Source: Paracoccaceae bacterium
GTDB lineage: Bacteria > Pseudomonadota > Alphaproteobacteria > Rhodobacterales > Rhodobacteraceae
Length of the DNA: 54,761 bases
Direction of reading: 5' to 3'
NCBI GenBank assembly: GCA_007694945.1
Contig: REER01000084.1
Location: forward strand, 1-54,761
Under the pieces are notes generated by a model. That model made no database searches, was not told the DNA's origin, and saw only the letters and a program-made list of their open reading frames with translations. Shown here piece after piece: positions 1 to 7,430 of the stretch. Positions within the stretch are counted from its first letter, which is position 1, and each line of letters opens with the position of its first letter. The position numbers and the translations under genes were made by a program.

Positions 1-219
1 CCCGGTCGATCCATCGAAAACAGACCAAACCGCCCACATATCTCTTCAAGTTCCAAATCTGTCAAACAGCGCAGACACAAAACAACACAGAGCAAACACC
101 ACCCAAGCGGCGCAACCCCATGCAACCATGCCTCTGATTTATCCCGCGAAACCCACCAATCCAACAAGACCAGCAAACCCGCTCCCGACAATCACTCCCA
201 AGCGCCGCCGGTGAAGCGC
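1..219 (-). other. Probable rRNA operon leader (16S gene lies just left of the window)
   Basis: No credible protein gene lies in the first 395 bases, and this part is richer in A and C than its neighbours. Read on the minus strand it runs from a strong promoter at 220-248 through about 200 transcribed bases, with a boxA-like element at 60-72, and ends with segments (GATATGTGGGCGGTTTGG, then a GATGGATC stretch) that resemble the sequence just before 16S rRNA in Rhodobacterales, recalled from memory. I infer an rrn leader whose 16S gene starts beyond base 1. No part of the mature 16S is visible, so this is not certain. Confidence 0.62.
60..72 (-). promoter_or_regulatory. boxA-like antitermination element
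   Basis: On the minus strand the sequence reads GCGCTGTTTGACA. This fits the rRNA boxA consensus (TGCTCTTTAACA in E. coli, often TTTGACA in alphaproteobacteria), which binds NusB/NusE and makes rRNA transcription resistant to Rho. Its place, about 150 bases after the inferred start, fits an rrn leader. The same TTGACA could instead be a -35 box with GATATG 17 bases further on. Confidence 0.5.
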
Positions 220-248
220 TATCTAGATACTCTCAACAATCACCGCAA
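220..248 (-). promoter_or_regulatory. Strong sigma-70-type promoter, probably rrn
   Basis: On the minus strand TTGCGG (248-243) is followed by a 17-base spacer and TAGATA (225-220), then GCGCTTCACCGGCGGCG. A TTGCGG-type -35 box with a GC-rich CTTCACCG-like start region is how I remember rRNA promoters in this order. A T-rich tract lies upstream (complement of AAAAAA near 272) and could act as an UP element. The promoter points away from the MFS gene at 396. Confidence 0.6.
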
Positions 249-395
249 GAGTGAAAATCGATCCAAGTGGAAAAAACTTGAGGCACGTCATGAAATCTCC
301 ATGTTTCTTTGACCCGCCACGCGCGCGCCGCTTTGTCTCTGGCCTTCCTCTCGTCTCCGGCGCAGTCTTGGCTCAGGTTCGATTCGCGAGTCGAC

Positions 396-1619
396 ATGCG
401 GCTTCTCATCTCTTTCGCAGCGCTATTCCTGTCCGTTGTCCTGCTGCAACTGGGGCTGGGCGGCGTCGCGCCGCTCGATACGCTGTCGGGTGTAGAGCTG
501 GGGTTCAGCGCCGGTGAGATCGGGCTGCTCGGCTCGGCGCATTTCGTGGGATTCTTCATCGGCTGCTGGTGGGCGCCACGCCTGATGGGCCAGGTCGGCC
601 ACTCGCGGGCCTTCGCGGCGTTGACGGCTGCGGGCACCATCGGAATTCTCGCCCATATGCTGGTGATCCACCCCCTTGCCTGGGCCGTGCTGCGGATGGC
701 CTCGGGGTTGGCGATTGCGGGCTGCTACACGATCATCGAGGCGTGGTTGCAGGCCAAACTCACCAATAAGACCCGCGGGCGCGCGATGGGGGTCTACCGG
801 GTGGTCGATATCGTGGGCTCTCTGGGCGCACAGCTTCTGATCGGGGTGCTGACTCCGGCCTCATATGTCTCCTACAATTTGCTTGCGCTTTTGTGCTGCG
901 CGGCGCTCTTCCCGCTGGTGCTGACGCGTGCCGAAGCCCCGCGCGTCGGAAATGCGCCCCGTCTGCGTCCGATGCTGGCATGGGAGCGCTCGCCCCTCGC
1001 GGCTGCCGGGGTCGTGGTCTCGGGAATCACGGGGGCGGCCTTTCGCATGGTGGGGCCGCTCTATGCGCTCTCGGTCGGGCTACGAGCGGAAGTGATCGCT
1101 CTGTTTCTGGCAGCCTATGTGCTGGGGGGCGCGCTGGCGCAGATCCCGGTGGGCTGGCTTGCGGATAAATATGATCGCCGCGTGTTGCTTATCTGGCTGT
1201 CGGTCGCCTCGCTGGTGGCCTCTACCGCAACGGTCGCCAGTGCTGGTCAGGGGGTTCTTGCCATCTTCCTCGCCGCCGGATTCTTCGGGCTGACGACTTT
1301 CCCGATCTATTCGATCTCGGCCGCACATGCGCATGATTTCACCGATCCCACCGAAGCAGTGGAACTCTCTGCCGCGCTGATGTTCCTCTATGCCGTCGGC
1401 GCTGTTGCGAGCCCGCTGATCGCGGCATGGCTGATTGACCTGCAGGGCCCGCCTGCGATGTTTGCCTTTATCGCGGTCGCGCATCTGGTGCTGGTCATCT
1501 TCGGGCTGATCCGCATGCGCTCCCGTCCGGCCCCGCAGGATCGCACGCGCTATACTTACGTGCCGCGCACCTCGTTCCTGATCGGCAGGCTGTTGCGCCG
1601 CGGCAAGGACGGCAAGTGA
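396..1619 (+). CDS. MFS transporter, YcaD-like family
   Basis: This is a 407-residue integral membrane protein with about twelve hydrophobic segments in two halves, typical of the major facilitator superfamily. The loop after helix 2 (GCWWAPRLMGQVGHSRAF) and the segment AGCYTIIEAWLQAKLTNKTRGRAMG match the YcaD-like subgroup, putative exporters or uptake systems without an assigned substrate. In the second half GWLADKYDRRV is the repeated MFS loop motif. The frame is open back to a TTG at 309, but those residues are polar and unlike the family, so I chose the ATG at 396, directly before the first membrane segment. It has no clear ribosome binding site. It stands alone, divergent from the rRNA promoter and convergent with mltG. 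Confidence 0.82.
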   Translation: MRLLISFAALFLSVVLLQLGLGGVAPLDTLSGVELGFSAGEIGLLGSAHFVGFFIGCWWAPRLMGQVGHSRAFAALTAAGTIGILAHMLVIHPLAWAVLRMASGLAIAGCYTIIEAWLQAKLTNKTRGRAMGVYRVVDIVGSLGAQLLIGVLTPASYVSYNLLALLCCAALFPLVLTRAEAPRVGNAPRLRPMLAWERSPLAAAGVVVSGITGAAFRMVGPLYALSVGLRAEVIALFLAAYVLGGALAQIPVGWLADKYDRRVLLIWLSVASLVASTATVASAGQGVLAIFLAAGFFGLTTFPIYSISAAHAHDFTDPTEAVELSAALMFLYAVGAVASPLIAAWLIDLQGPPAMFAFIAVAHLVLVIFGLIRMRSRPAPQDRTRYTYVPRTSFLIGRLLRRGKDGK

Positions 1620-1620
1620 G

Positions 1621-1735
1621 GCCAGCCGAGGGCGAGCCCCGCGCGCGACCGCGGCAAGCAAGCGCCGGCACGGCGCGCAGCGGGGGTGGGTGGGCGAGCC
1701 GCGGCCGCGCGCCGGGCTCGGTGCGCTCGGCTGGC
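1621..1735. repeat. Long imperfect inverted repeat filling a convergent intergenic gap
   Basis: The left arm (1621-1654) begins GCCAGCCGAG and ends CCGCGG. The right arm (1699-1735) is its reverse complement with a few changes: the outer ten bases match exactly, then GAGCCC, GCGCGCG and CCGCGG recur in order. The loop is about 44 bases. It starts 2 bases after the MFS stop and ends 2 bases before the mltG stop, so it could form one large hairpin serving as a two-way terminator. It lacks T runs and could also be a small repeat element. Confidence 0.7.
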
Positions 1736-1736
1736 G

Positions 1737-2891
1737 TCAGTTTCCCTGCCGCTGCTGCGCCTCGATCTCGCGCCAGCGCGCGACCGCGCGGTTATGATCC
1801 TGAAGATTGGTCGAGAAGGTATGCCCGCCTGTGCCATCGGCCACGAAATAGAGATAGGGCGTATCATCGGGGTCAAGCGCCGCTGCTATCGCGGCGCGGC
1901 CAGGATTGGCAATAGGCGTCGGTGGCATCCCGTCGATGCGATAGGTGTTATAGGGCGTCACTGCGTCCAGCTCAGAACGCCGCAAACCGCGGCCCAGCGT
2001 GCCCTGCCCCATGGTGATGCCATAGATCACGGTCGGGTCGGTCTGCAGCCGCATCGGGATGCGCAGCCGGTTCACGAAGACGCTCGCCACCTGCCGCCGC
2101 TCATCGGCAACTCCGGTCTCCTTCTCGACGATCGAGGCCATGATCAGCGCCTCTTCGGGGCTGTCATAGGGCAGATCTTCGGCGCGGGTCTCCCACAACT
2201 CGGCGAGGATGCGCTCCTGCCGCGCCTCCATATCGGCCAGCAGGGACTGCCGGTCCGCCCCGCGCGCCACGGCATAGCTATCCGGCGCCAGCCAACCCTC
2301 ACGCGGCACCTCACCAGGATCACCCGAGAGGAACTCGGCCAGACGCACCCCTTCCCAGACCTGCCAGCTTGTCGCACCTTCGGCCACCGTGATGCGATAC
2401 TGGATATCGGCTTGGGAGGTGAAACGCGCATACTCCTCGGGCGAGTCCTCTTCCGAAGTGAACTGCACCACCGTCTCGAAGGTCTGAGTTGCCGGATCGA
2501 GCTCGCGCACCAGCGTGTCGATTCGCGTCACCCCGATCCGGTAATGGATCTCGGTGCCGCAGGTCGAGGCCCCACCACGCGTCAGCAGATCCATGATCTC
2601 ATCCATAGAGGCGCGCTCGGGGATCAGATAAGAGCCGAAGCGCAGCGCCTCCGCGCGTTCGGTATATTGCGCGCCAATGCGAAAGACCTGCTCGGAGCCG
2701 ATGGCGCCTTGCTGGGCAAGCCCAGACGAGACCACCCGCAGCGATGACCCCGGCGCCACACGGAAACAGATCGCCTGTTCCAGCGGCCCCTCGGCGTAGA
2801 AACTGCGCTGCCCGACAGAAATCAGAATCGCAAGCCCGATCAGCCCGACGATCATCAATGTCAGCGCATTGGCGACGATATGGCGGATCAT
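1737..2891 (-). CDS. mltG: Endolytic transglycosylase MltG
   Basis: MltG cuts nascent glycan strands in the periplasm and so sets their length during peptidoglycan synthesis. The 384-residue protein starts with one membrane anchor (about residues 8-28), followed by a LysM-like region and the YceG catalytic domain. Key features are GWLAPDSY, the ASIVEKETG segment with the catalytic glutamate, FVNRLRIPMRLQTDPTVIYG, YNTY, and the ending PTPIANPGRAAI-LYFVADGTGGHTFS, all family hallmarks. The ATG start lies 3 bases after the fabF stop, so it is co-transcribed with fabF. fabF-mltG order is widespread in Proteobacteria. The gene ends against the inverted repeat at 1621-1735. Confidence 0.96.
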   Translation of the reverse strand: MIRHIVANALTLMIVGLIGLAILISVGQRSFYAEGPLEQAICFRVAPGSSLRVVSSGLAQQGAIGSEQVFRIGAQYTERAEALRFGSYLIPERASMDEIMDLLTRGGASTCGTEIHYRIGVTRIDTLVRELDPATQTFETVVQFTSEEDSPEEYARFTSQADIQYRITVAEGATSWQVWEGVRLAEFLSGDPGEVPREGWLAPDSYAVARGADRQSLLADMEARQERILAELWETRAEDLPYDSPEEALIMASIVEKETGVADERRQVASVFVNRLRIPMRLQTDPTVIYGITMGQGTLGRGLRRSELDAVTPYNTYRIDGMPPTPIANPGRAAIAAALDPDDTPYLYFVADGTGGHTFSTNLQDHNRAVARWREIEAQQRQGN

Positions 2892-2894
2892 GCG

Positions 2895-4154
2895 TTACGC
2901 CACCTTGCCGAGGATCAGGCTGGCATTGGTGCCGCCGAACCCAAAACTGTTGGACAGCGCGATGGTGATCTCGCGCTCTTGGGCTGCCTTGGGCGCCAGA
3001 TCGAGTGGCGTTTCCACTGCGGGCGTGTCGAGATTGAGCGTCGGCGGTGCCACCTGATCTCGGATCGCCAGCACGCAGAAGATCGCCTCCACCGAACCGG
3101 CCGCGCCGAGCAGGTGCCCGATGGCCGATTTGGTCGAGGACATCGTCGCCTTGGCTGCGGCATTGCCCAGAAGTTTCTCGACGGCGGCCAGTTCGATCAC
3201 ATCGGCCATGGTCGAGGTGCCATGCGCGTTGATGTAGTCGATCTGATCGGCGCTGATCCCCGCCCGCGCGACCGCGGCCTTCATCGAACGCAACGCCCCG
3301 TCGCCTTCCTCGGAGGGGGCGGTGATGTGATAGGCATCGCCTGACATGCCATAGCCCAGCACCTCGGCATAGATTTTTGCGCCGCGTGCCTTGGCGTGCT
3401 CGTAATCCTCCAGCACGACAACCCCGGCTCCCTCGCCCATGACAAATCCATCGCGATCCGCATCATAGGGGCGCGAAGCCGCTTGCGGGTCATCCGCGCG
3501 CTTGGTCGAGAGCGCCTTGCAGGCGTTGAACCCGGCGATCCCGATCTCGGAAATCGGGCTTTCAGCGCCGCCGGCGATCATTACATCGGCATCGCCCCAC
3601 TGGATGAGCCGCGCCGCATCGCCAATGGCATGCGCGCCGGTCGAGCAAGCCGTCACCACCGCATGGTTCGGCCCCTTGAACCCGTGGCGGATGCTCACCT
3701 GCCCCGAGACCAGATTGATTAGCGCCGAGGGAATGAAGAAGGGCGAGACACGGCGCGGCCCGCGTTCCTTCAGTAGCACGGCGGTGTCGGCGATGGCCGA
3801 CAGCCCGCCGATCCCTGAGCCGATCATCACACCGGTACGGCAGCGGGCCTCCTCATCCTCGGGCATCCAGCCCGAATCGCGCACCGCCTGTTCGGCTGCG
3901 GCCATGCCATAGAGGATGAACTCATCGACCTTGCGCGCCTCTTTCGGCTCCATCCAGTCATCGGGATTGAAGCTGCCATCACTGCCATCGCCGCGCGGCA
4001 CCTCACAGGCATAGGTCGTCGCCAGACGGCTGGCGTCGAAGCGCGTGATCGGCCCTGCGCCAGACCCGCCTGCCAGCAACCGCGCCCAGGTCGCCTCGAC
4101 CCCACAGCCCAGCGGTGTGACCAACCCCAGCCCCGTGATCACCACTCTGCGCAT
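2895..4154 (-). CDS. fabF: 3-oxoacyl-ACP synthase II (KAS II)
   Basis: FabF elongates fatty acids by condensing acyl chains with malonyl-ACP. At 419 residues it has the normal length. The catalytic triad is in place: Cys170 (VTACSTG), His311 (INAHGTSTMAD) and His347 (KSAIGHLLGAAGS). The ending SNSFGFGGTNASLIL is the family's glycine-rich closing motif. The ATG start gives MRRVVITGLG, as expected. A terminator-like hairpin separates it from acpP upstream, so fabF-mltG may have its own promoter in the 150 bases before the gene as well as receiving read-through from acpP. Confidence 0.97.
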   Translation of the reverse strand: MRRVVITGLGLVTPLGCGVEATWARLLAGGSGAGPITRFDASRLATTYACEVPRGDGSDGSFNPDDWMEPKEARKVDEFILYGMAAAEQAVRDSGWMPEDEEARCRTGVMIGSGIGGLSAIADTAVLLKERGPRRVSPFFIPSALINLVSGQVSIRHGFKGPNHAVVTACSTGAHAIGDAARLIQWGDADVMIAGGAESPISEIGIAGFNACKALSTKRADDPQAASRPYDADRDGFVMGEGAGVVVLEDYEHAKARGAKIYAEVLGYGMSGDAYHITAPSEEGDGALRSMKAAVARAGISADQIDYINAHGTSTMADVIELAAVEKLLGNAAAKATMSSTKSAIGHLLGAAGSVEAIFCVLAIRDQVAPPTLNLDTPAVETPLDLAPKAAQEREITIALSNSFGFGGTNASLILGKVA

Positions 4155-4303
4155 TCACCCTGCTCCTGTCAGATCACCCCTCTTTTCTGGATTGATAGCG
4201 GGATTTGGCCAGCGGGGAAAGAGGCGAGGGCCGGTCTTTGGCAGCGTTTCGCTGAATTGTCATGCCGGTAGAGGGTTGGTGCCCAAAGGCAATCCGGAGG
4301 TTC

Positions 4304-4334
4304 AAAAGCGAAACGCCACCCCGTAGGGGTGGCG
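4304..4334 (-). terminator. Hairpin terminator between acpP and fabF
   Basis: On the minus strand, about 27 bases after the acpP stop, nine bases CGCCACCCC pair perfectly with GGGGTGGCG across the 3-base loop TAC. A TTTCGCTTTT stretch follows. This would end or attenuate transcription after acpP, which is needed in large excess over fabF. Confidence 0.72.
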
Positions 4335-4361
4335 CTTGCGAAACTCGAAAAGCCGGACGGC

Positions 4362-4595
4362 TCAGGCAGCTTCGGTGATGAACTTCACTGCATCGCCAAA
4401 GGTCTGGATGTTCTCGGCGGCATCATCCGGAATCTCGATGCCGAATTCCTCTTCAAAAGCCATGACCAGCTCAACCGTGTCGAGGCTGTCAGCGCCAAGA
4501 TCGTCGATAAAAGAGGCGCCATCGGTGATCTTGCCCTCGTCCACGCCCAGATGCTCGACCACGATCTTCTTCACACGATCCGCGATATCGCTCAT
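4362..4595 (-). CDS. acpP: Acyl carrier protein
   Basis: ACP carries growing acyl chains on a 4'-phosphopantetheine arm in fatty-acid synthesis. The 77-residue, very acidic protein has the attachment motif [19 protein letters not shown], with Ser37 as the modified residue, and ends with DAVKFI. The ATG is preceded by GGGGAAGAAC, a good ribosome binding site. It lies between fabG and fabF, the usual order, and a hairpin terminator follows. The 180-base gap to fabG may hold its own promoter. Confidence 0.97.
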   Translation of the reverse strand: MSDIADRVKKIVVEHLGVDEGKITDGASFIDDLGADSLDTVELVMAFEEEFGIEIPDDAAENIQTFGDAVKFITEAA

Positions 4596-4775
4596 GTTCT
4601 TCCCCTTAGGTTTTGCCGGTTTCCGGCCTTGAATGTCCCTCGCAAGCCGCGCCCGCGACCCGACGTTGCGCGCCCAATAGGGGGTATCGCACGATCCGTC
4701 AAGGGTGCCTCCACAGGCAGATGACAGGTTTCCATATCACAGCGTAGGGCTGCCACAAAGAGGGGTTGCGATACC

Positions 4776-5513
4776 TCAGAGCATCGCCATGCCGCCATTG
4801 ACATGCAGCGTCGCGCCAGTGACGTAAGCGGCCTCGGGGCTCGCCAGATAAAGTGCTGCAGCGGCGACCTCTTCAGGGCTGCCCATGCGCCCTGCCGGAA
4901 TGCGCGCATTGATCACCGCCTGCTGGTCCTCGGTCAGCGCCTCGGTCATGGCCGTGGCGATGAAGCCGGGCGCCACGCAATTGACCGTGATCCCGCGCGT
5001 TGCCACTTCCTGCGCCAGCGCCTTCGAGAGCCCCACCAGCCCTGCCTTGGAGGCGACATAATTCGCCTGCCCAGGATTACCGATCACCCCTACGACTGAG
5101 GCGACATTCACGATCCGCCCCCACCGCGCCTTCATCATGCCGCGCAGGGACCCTCGCATCAGCCGCATGGCCGCAGTCAGGTTCACATCCATGACCTGCG
5201 CCCATTGCTCATCAGACATGCGCATCATCAGCGTGTCGCGGGTGATACCAGCATTGTTCACCAGAATATCCAACCCGCCCATGGCATTGCTCGCCGCCTT
5301 GGGCAGCGCCTCGACCGCCTCGGGCTCCGACAGGTTGCAGGGCAGAACATGGGCGCGGTCGCCCAGCTCTTCTGCCAGCGCCTGCAGGGGAGCTTCGCGC
5401 GTCCCCGACAGGGCGACCGTAGCGCCTGCGCCATGCAGCGCGCGCGCAATCGCCGCCCCGATCCCGCCCGAGGCTCCAGTGACGAGCGCGCTTTTCCCTG
5501 TCAGATCGAACAT
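4776..5513 (-). CDS. fabG: 3-oxoacyl-ACP reductase
   Basis: FabG carries out the NADPH-dependent reduction of 3-oxoacyl-ACP in the fatty-acid cycle. The 245-residue SDR has the cofactor motif TGASGGIG near residue 12, NNAG near 86, and the catalytic set Ser139, Tyr152 and Lys156 (YVASK). It ends in LHVNGGMAML, the classical FabG tail. Two in-frame ATGs are 6 bases apart (5519 and 5513). I chose 5513 because AAGG lies 7 bases before it and MFDLTGK is the usual beginning in this order. fabD, often next to fabG, is not here: the upstream neighbour is the divergent glycerate kinase. Confidence 0.96.
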   Translation of the reverse strand: MFDLTGKSALVTGASGGIGAAIARALHGAGATVALSGTREAPLQALAEELGDRAHVLPCNLSEPEAVEALPKAASNAMGGLDILVNNAGITRDTLMMRMSDEQWAQVMDVNLTAAMRLMRGSLRGMMKARWGRIVNVASVVGVIGNPGQANYVASKAGLVGLSKALAQEVATRGITVNCVAPGFIATAMTEALTEDQQAVINARIPAGRMGSPEEVAAAALYLASPEAAYVTGATLHVNGGMAML

Positions 5514-5670
5514 GGCCATACCTTATCCCTCCACATTGCCGCGCGCTCGGCGCGTTCAGGCGCGGTCTATAGCAATCCCGCCTGCGCCTGACCATGACGA
5601 AGTTGTGGCTTGTCAGCATGACGCCACTCGGGAAAACAGTGGATTGGCTGGGGATAAGGGAGGAGGAACC

Positions 5671-6888
5671 ATGCTGACCCGTGACGAGTTGGGGGCGCTA
5701 TTTCAGATCGGTGTGCAGGCAGCCGATCCACGCGCGGCAGTGCGCGCCTCGCTCCACACCGAGCCCATGCCCGCGCATGCACGGCTGTTCGTGCTTTCCC
5801 TGGGCAAAGCTGCCTGCGCCATGGCTGAAGCCGCCATGGAGACCCTGCCCCAGCCCGCGCGCGTCCTCGCAGTCACAAATTGCGAGAACGCCGCGCCCCT
5901 TGACGGGGCCGAGGTCATGGCTGCAGGCCATCCGGTGCCGGATGAGAATGGCCTCCGCGCAGCGCAGGCCGCCGAAGACCTGCTGGCCGAGGCTGGCGTC
6001 GATGACCGGGTGCTGGTGCTGGTGTCGGGCGGCGGCTCGGCGCTGCTGCCTGCCCCGGTCGAGGGGTTGAGCCTGAACGAGAAAGCCGAGGTCAACCGCA
6101 TCCTGCTCGCGGCAGGCATGGATATCGTGGCGATGAATGCCGTGCGCCAGCATCTCTCGCGGCTCAAGGGCGGTGGGCTGTTGCGCGCGGCGTATCCCGC
6201 CCCGGTAACGGCACTGATCCTCTCGGATGTGATCGGCGATGACCTGCGCGCCATTGCCTCTGGCCCGACCGTCGCCCCGATTGCGCCCCGCACCCATGTG
6301 GTCGAGATGCTGCGCGCGACCGATGTCTGGAGCAAGCTACCGGAGCGCGCGCAAGCGGCGCTGACCCGCCCCGAGGAAGACCTGCCGCCGCTTGGCGCGG
6401 ATAACCGGCTGATCGGCTCCAATCGGCAATCGCTGGAGGCGATGGCGCAGGCGCGGCCCGAGGCCGAAATCGTCTCATCAACGCTGGTCGGCGATGTCGA
6501 AGAGGCCGCGCAATTGGTGGTTCGCGTTGTGCAGCAGAAGTCGCATCCCCTAGCGCTGTTCGGCGGCGAGACCACTGTCACTCTGCGCGGCAACGGCTTG
6601 GGCGGGCGCAATCAGGAACTGGCGCTGCGCGTGGCCCTCGCGCTGGACAGGCAGCCCGGTTGGCGGTTCCTTTCGGGGGGCACGGATGGGCGCGACGGGC
6701 CGACCGATGCCGCGGGTGCCATTGTCGATGGCCAGACCATCGCGCGTATCCGCGCCGCAGGCGCGGCACCCGAAAAACTCCTTGAAAACAACGATAGCTA
6801 TCACGCGCTGGAGCTGGCGGATGCGCTTCTGATCACGGGTCCGACCGGCACCAATGTCGCGGATTTGCAAATCCTCTCGCTCGACTGA
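5671..6888 (+). CDS. Glycerate 2-kinase (MOFRL family; often named TtuD/hydroxypyruvate reductase)
   Basis: These enzymes phosphorylate D-glycerate to 2-phosphoglycerate, as in serine-cycle and glyoxylate metabolism; older annotations call them hydroxypyruvate reductase. The 405-residue protein has the N-terminal DUF4147 domain with GHPVPDENG and SGGGSALLPAP, then SRLKGGGL, ILSDVIGDD and ASGPT. The C-terminal MOFRL domain includes GGETTV, GGRNQELAL, SGGTDGRDGPTDAAGA, and GPTGTNVADLQI at the very end. The frame is open to 5137 through the fabG region, but an AGGAGG followed by AACC and ATG fixes the start at 5671. It is convergent with the Lrp-type regulator, 6 bases apart, with no clear terminator between. 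Confidence 0.93.
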   Translation: MLTRDELGALFQIGVQAADPRAAVRASLHTEPMPAHARLFVLSLGKAACAMAEAAMETLPQPARVLAVTNCENAAPLDGAEVMAAGHPVPDENGLRAAQAAEDLLAEAGVDDRVLVLVSGGGSALLPAPVEGLSLNEKAEVNRILLAAGMDIVAMNAVRQHLSRLKGGGLLRAAYPAPVTALILSDVIGDDLRAIASGPTVAPIAPRTHVVEMLRATDVWSKLPERAQAALTRPEEDLPPLGADNRLIGSNRQSLEAMAQARPEAEIVSSTLVGDVEEAAQLVVRVVQQKSHPLALFGGETTVTLRGNGLGGRNQELALRVALALDRQPGWRFLSGGTDGRDGPTDAAGAIVDGQTIARIRAAGAAPEKLLENNDSYHALELADALLITGPTGTNVADLQILSLD

Positions 6889-6894
6889 CCGCCC

Positions 6895-7356
6895 TTAGCG
6901 CGACCGTGCGCGCCGCGTCGACAGCAGCAGATTCGTCTCTGACGCCATCACGCCCTCAAAGGCGCGGATGCGGGTCAGCACCTGATCCAGTTCCGCCAGT
7001 GACTTCGCGGCCAGTTCCACGATCAGATCCCAGCGGCCATTGGTCGAATGCACTGCCGTGACCTGCGGCAGGCCCGACAGCCGCGCCATGATCCGCTCGG
7101 TTCCGCGCCCCTCGATCCCGATCATCATCAACCCGCGCACGGGCGCATCCGCAGCATCGCCGCGCGTCAGCACCGTAAAGCCCAATATCTCGTCCTGCGT
7201 CTGCAACTTGGACAGCCGCGCACGCACGGTCGCGCGGCTGACCCCCAGCCGCTCGGCCAGAGTTTGCACCGAAGCTCGCCCGTCGCGCCGCAACTCGGCA
7301 ATCAACTGCTGATCCGTATCGTCCAAATTGTCACCAAAGCTTTCCAGTATGATCAC
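6895..7356 (-). CDS. Lrp/AsnC-family transcriptional regulator
   Basis: The protein has an N-terminal helix-turn-helix (LDDTDQQLIAELRRDGRASVQTLAERLGVSRATVRARLSKL) and a C-terminal RAM ligand domain (VHSTNGRWDLIVEL), the standard layout of feast/famine regulators that bind amino acids. The frame is open upstream to 7446, but that would run through the divergent promoter. A GTG at 7356, preceded by GGTGG, gives 153 residues, a normal length for the family. It is divergent from arginase and ornithine cyclodeaminase, whose expression it probably controls in response to arginine or ornithine. That role is inferred from position only. Confidence 0.9.
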   Translation of the reverse strand: MIILESFGDNLDDTDQQLIAELRRDGRASVQTLAERLGVSRATVRARLSKLQTQDEILGFTVLTRGDAADAPVRGLMMIGIEGRGTERIMARLSGLPQVTAVHSTNGRWDLIVELAAKSLAELDQVLTRIRAFEGVMASETNLLLSTRRARSR

Positions 7357-7366
7357 TCTATCCACC

Positions 7367-7414
7367 GAATTTTCAAAAAGTCCAGTTGATACCTTCTCGA
7401 TTTGCGCAATATAT
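7367..7414 (+). promoter_or_regulatory. Promoter of arginase with candidate Lrp operator
   Basis: TTGATA (7386-7391) and ATATAT (7409-7414) are separated by 17 bases and would start transcription near 7421. Just upstream, 7367-7382 reads GAATTTTCAAAAAGTC, an A/T-rich near-palindrome (6 of 8 pairs), the sort of site Lrp/AsnC proteins bind. It sits between this promoter and the start of the divergent regulator, so it could serve both directions. Confidence 0.5.
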
Positions 7415-7430
7415 CTCCGCGAAACAGGAG

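Noticed and set aside
309-395. TTG start 29 codons upstream for the MFS transporter
   Set aside because: The added residues are polar and not family-like; the ATG at 396 directly precedes the first membrane helix. Support for either start is weak.
1686-2747. Long open frame on the plus strand opposite mltG
   Set aside because: Composition is His/Arg/Gly/Pro-rich with no family pattern; it is the mirror frame of a strongly supported mltG in GC-rich DNA.
5137-5670. Upstream extension of the glycerate kinase frame
   Set aside because: It runs antisense through fabG; a strong AGGAGG fixes the start at 5671.
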